Both the position numbers and the translations under genes were made by a program. From contig CATZIC010000077.1 of the NCBI GenBank assembly GCA_958419945.1, positions 1-6,656 on the forward strand: a stretch of DNA of 6,656 bases, given 5' to 3'. Every line of letters begins with the position of its first letter. Position 1 is the first letter of the stretch. Positions 5,127 to 6,656 of the stretch are shown here, one piece after another. A model generated the notes under the pieces. The model did not search any database, was not told the DNA's origin, and saw only the letters and a list, made by a program, of their open reading frames with translations. The stretch comes from an uncultured Clostridia bacterium. Lineage in GTDB: Bacteria; Bacillota; Clostridia; Christensenellales; Borkfalkiaceae.

Positions 5127-5682
5127 AATTATAATTTGCTTTTTGTTATGCGGAATTTTGGTGTTCATAATTTTCGCAAACGTTGCAAAAACAAAAAAAT
5201 ATTTAAGCGTTGTAAGCGAGGCTTCCGAAAGGTTTTCGGTTGAAATAAGTTTGATACTTGCGGTTATTAAAGTGGAAAGCGATTTTAATGAAAGAGCGGT
5301 TTCCGGAAAACAAGCCTTGGGACTTATGCAGATAACCGCTAATACTTTCGAATACGTTTGCGATCTTTACGACCTTAACTACAACAGAGAAGATATATTT
5401 GACGTAGTAGCAAACGTAAGCGCCGGCACGGCTTATTTAGACTATCTTTATAAAAAGTTTGGAACCGAAAAAGAGGTTCTTGCCGCATATAATGCCGGCG
5501 AAGGTAACGTTTCGTTATGGCTTAGCGATCAAAGATACAGCAAAGACGGTAAAACTTTGGAAGTCGTTCCGTTTAAGGAAACCGACCAATATATCAAAAA
5601 GGTCGGTTTTTATAAAGACTGTTATTATAAAAGATTCGGAAGCAGTCGCAATCACACAACAAAAATGATGCTTGATAAATAA
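5083..5682 (+). CDS. Membrane-anchored lytic transglycosylase (SLT domain)
   Basis: Cleaves the MurNAc-GlcNAc bond of peptidoglycan to give 1,6-anhydro products, for wall remodelling. The protein has 199 residues: a short cytoplasmic start, one hydrophobic segment (about 14-35, IFEIIICFLLCG onwards) acting as uncleaved signal anchor, then an extracytoplasmic SLT domain. Family motifs are clear: catalytic Glu65 in VIKVESDF, ALGLMQI (78-84) and AAYNAGEGNV (134-143), with DQYIKKV closer to the end. The start at 5083 is favoured by AAGG (5073-5076) 6 nt upstream; this places 44 nt inside coaE. An in-frame TTG at 5098 is an alternative that would shorten the protein by 5 residues without harming the anchor. 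Dtd starts 17 nt downstream. The family call is firm; the physiological role, for example growth, sporulation or secretion-system assembly, is not indicated. Confidence 0.93.
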   Translation: MSSVYLNRKLIRIFEIIICFLLCGILVFIIFANVAKTKKYLSVVSEASERFSVEISLILAVIKVESDFNERAVSGKQALGLMQITANTFEYVCDLYDLNYNREDIFDVVANVSAGTAYLDYLYKKFGTEKEVLAAYNAGEGNVSLWLSDQRYSKDGKTLEVVPFKETDQYIKKVGFYKDCYYKRFGSSRNHTTKMMLDK

Positions 5683-5699
5683 TTACAAAAGGGGACAAA

Positions 5700-6137
5700 A
5701 TGAAAGCAGTTGTTCAAAGGGTGAAAGAAACCACCCTCGAATGTAACGGGGAATTGATAAGTAGGATCGATTTCGGTCTAGTGGTTTACTTCGGAGTACA
5801 AAAAGGGGACACCGAAGAAAAGGCTTCCTATCTCGCTAAAAAGATAGCAAATCTTAGGGTGTTCGAAGACGAGAATAAAAAAATGAATTTGTCCGTAAAA
5901 GACGTTAAAGGTGAGATACTTGCGGTGTCGCAGTTTACTTTGCTTGCCGACGTTTCGCACGGAAACAGACCGAGTTTTTCAAATGCGGAATCACCTGAAA
6001 GTGCAAATAAACTGTACGAATTTTTCAAGGAAAAACTTACCGCCGAAGATGTTTCCGTAAAGGGTGGTGTGTTCGGCGGCGATATGAAAATCAAACAACT
6101 AAACGACGGACCCGTAACGATAATTTACGAGATTTAA
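5700..6137 (+). CDS. dtd: D-aminoacyl-tRNA deacylase
   Basis: Hydrolyses D-amino acids (and glycine misacylated on tRNA-Ala) off tRNAs, a cytoplasmic proofreading step that needs no ATP. The protein has 145 residues, the standard length of the family. Seen: start MKAVVQRV, typical of DTD; the active-site strand SQFTLLA (77-83) followed by HGNRPSF; and the C-terminal NDGPVT, whose Gly137-Pro138 dipeptide is the cross-subunit Gly-cisPro element that enforces D-chirality in the dimer. Ribosome site AAAAGGGG (5687-5694) sits 5 nt before the ATG. It is 17 nt after the lytic transglycosylase and 21 nt before the QueG-like gene, so it is probably co-transcribed with them. Nothing is missing or unusual. 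Confidence 0.96.
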   Translation: MKAVVQRVKETTLECNGELISRIDFGLVVYFGVQKGDTEEKASYLAKKIANLRVFEDENKKMNLSVKDVKGEILAVSQFTLLADVSHGNRPSFSNAESPESANKLYEFFKEKLTAEDVSVKGGVFGGDMKIKQLNDGPVTIIYEI

Positions 6138-6158
6138 TGCGGAATTTTGAGTGTTTTT

Positions 6159-6656
6159 ATGATTGACGTAATTTTAAAAGACAAACTACTTTCAGAGGGT
6201 GCTAACCTCGTGGGTTTTTCGGATATAGGGGTATCGCCTATAGAGAATCAACCAAACCTTCGTTACGCAGTTTCCATAATCGTAAAACTAAGCGACAGCG
6301 TTTTGAAAACTATAACCGACAGGCCTTCTATTTCATACTTCCAACATTACAGGGCTGTGAATTACAGGCTTGACCAACTTGCTTTAACAGCGGTAAAATA
6401 TCTTGAAGATAAGGGGTATAACGCATTTCCGATAGCGGCCTCTCAAAGCATACCGGGAAACAAATTTTACGGTGTGTTTCAGCATAAAACGGCGGCACGG
6501 CTTGCGGGGCTTGGATACATAGGAAAAAACTCATTGTTTATTACCGAAGAATATGGTAGCAAGGTAAGGCTGGCAACCGTTTTGACGGATATGCCGCTTT
6601 CACCGGAAAAGTCCATTATTTTAAAAGGCTGCGGAAACTGCACTATTTGTGCCGAC
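6159..6656 (+). CDS. QueG-like iron-sulfur protein (epoxyqueuosine reductase family paralogue), 3' end outside window
   Basis: The first 166 residues, open to the window end. The QueG family comprises iron-sulfur, cobalamin-binding reductases; QueG itself reduces epoxyqueuosine to queuosine in tRNA. Seen: an N-terminal region of the family's type with HYRAVNYRLDQLAL (63-76), AGLGYIGKNSL (116-126), YGSKVRLATVLT (132-143) and CGNCTIC (158-164), the first Cys of a [4Fe-4S] cluster; the remaining Cys are beyond the edge. In true QueG the stretch before AGLG carries a catalytic Asp in a DTxPxLE context; here it reads FYGVFQHK, so the Asp is absent. This fits the shorter QueG-like paralogues of Clostridia, whose substrate is unknown to me. 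The start at 6159 has only a weak GAG (6149-6151) upstream, and nothing upstream in frame looks better. It is 21 nt after dtd, probably the same operon. Confidence 0.8.
   Translation, partial: MIDVILKDKLLSEGANLVGFSDIGVSPIENQPNLRYAVSIIVKLSDSVLKTITDRPSISYFQHYRAVNYRLDQLALTAVKYLEDKGYNAFPIAASQSIPGNKFYGVFQHKTAARLAGLGYIGKNSLFITEEYGSKVRLATVLTDMPLSPEKSIILKGCGNCTICAD

Noticed and set aside
5459..5668. Second plus-strand frame inside the lytic transglycosylase gene.
   Set aside because: It is out of frame with a gene whose catalytic motifs are intact across the whole stretch; no ribosome site of its own.
1..6656. Insertion sequence, prophage, CRISPR array, toxin-antitoxin or defence system.
   Set aside because: No transposase or integrase motifs, no regularly spaced repeats and no unassigned gene pairs; all long frames belong to recognised housekeeping or uptake families.

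Overview
The window reads as ordinary chromosomal DNA of a low-GC Gram-positive bacterium, most likely a member of the Clostridia. This rests on the AT-rich composition, TTGACA/TATAAT-type promoters, purine-rich ribosome sites, an A+T-rich riboswitch leader with intrinsic terminators, a PolA whose proofreading domain has decayed, and the order polA-coaE-lytic transglycosylase-dtd. TGA is used as a stop (coaE), so the standard bacterial code applies. No mobile element, CRISPR array or phage gene was seen.

Layout. (1) 1-252: the 3' end of queF (preQ1 biosynthesis) and its terminator. (2) 325-1617: a self-contained vitamin B12 uptake unit. An extended -10 promoter precedes a compact cobalamin riboswitch, a P13-like hairpin and two back-to-back intrinsic terminators. 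These are followed by a DUF4430/transcobalamin-like lipoprotein and an ECF transporter S component, closed by a hairpin. (3) 1643-1916: an intergenic island. It holds a perfect-consensus promoter on the plus strand with its -35 inside a dyad, a structured stretch of about 85 nt that could be a small RNA, a bidirectional terminator, and a tRNA-Leu(UAA) on the minus strand with its own promoter. (4) 1944-6656: a tightly packed plus-strand run of polA, coaE, a membrane-anchored lytic transglycosylase, dtd and the 5' part of a QueG-like iron-sulfur protein. Gaps are 17-21 nt, with one 44-nt overlap.

How they fit together. The leader, lipoprotein and S component form one regulated module: when cobalamin is scarce the terminators should be bypassed and the uptake proteins made. 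The S component has no ATPase or EcfT gene beside it in the window, so it probably uses a shared ECF module encoded elsewhere. The polA run is a housekeeping operon covering DNA repair and replication, the last step of CoA synthesis, cell-wall turnover and tRNA quality control. Its last gene belongs to the family of the B12-dependent epoxyqueuosine reductase, but appears to lack that enzyme's catalytic Asp.

Nothing here is an obviously new multi-gene system. The most interesting signals are the riboswitch expression platform, where one loop is complementary to the 5' halves of both tandem terminators, and the promoter-hairpin-terminator unit at 1660-1780 that looks like an undescribed small RNA.
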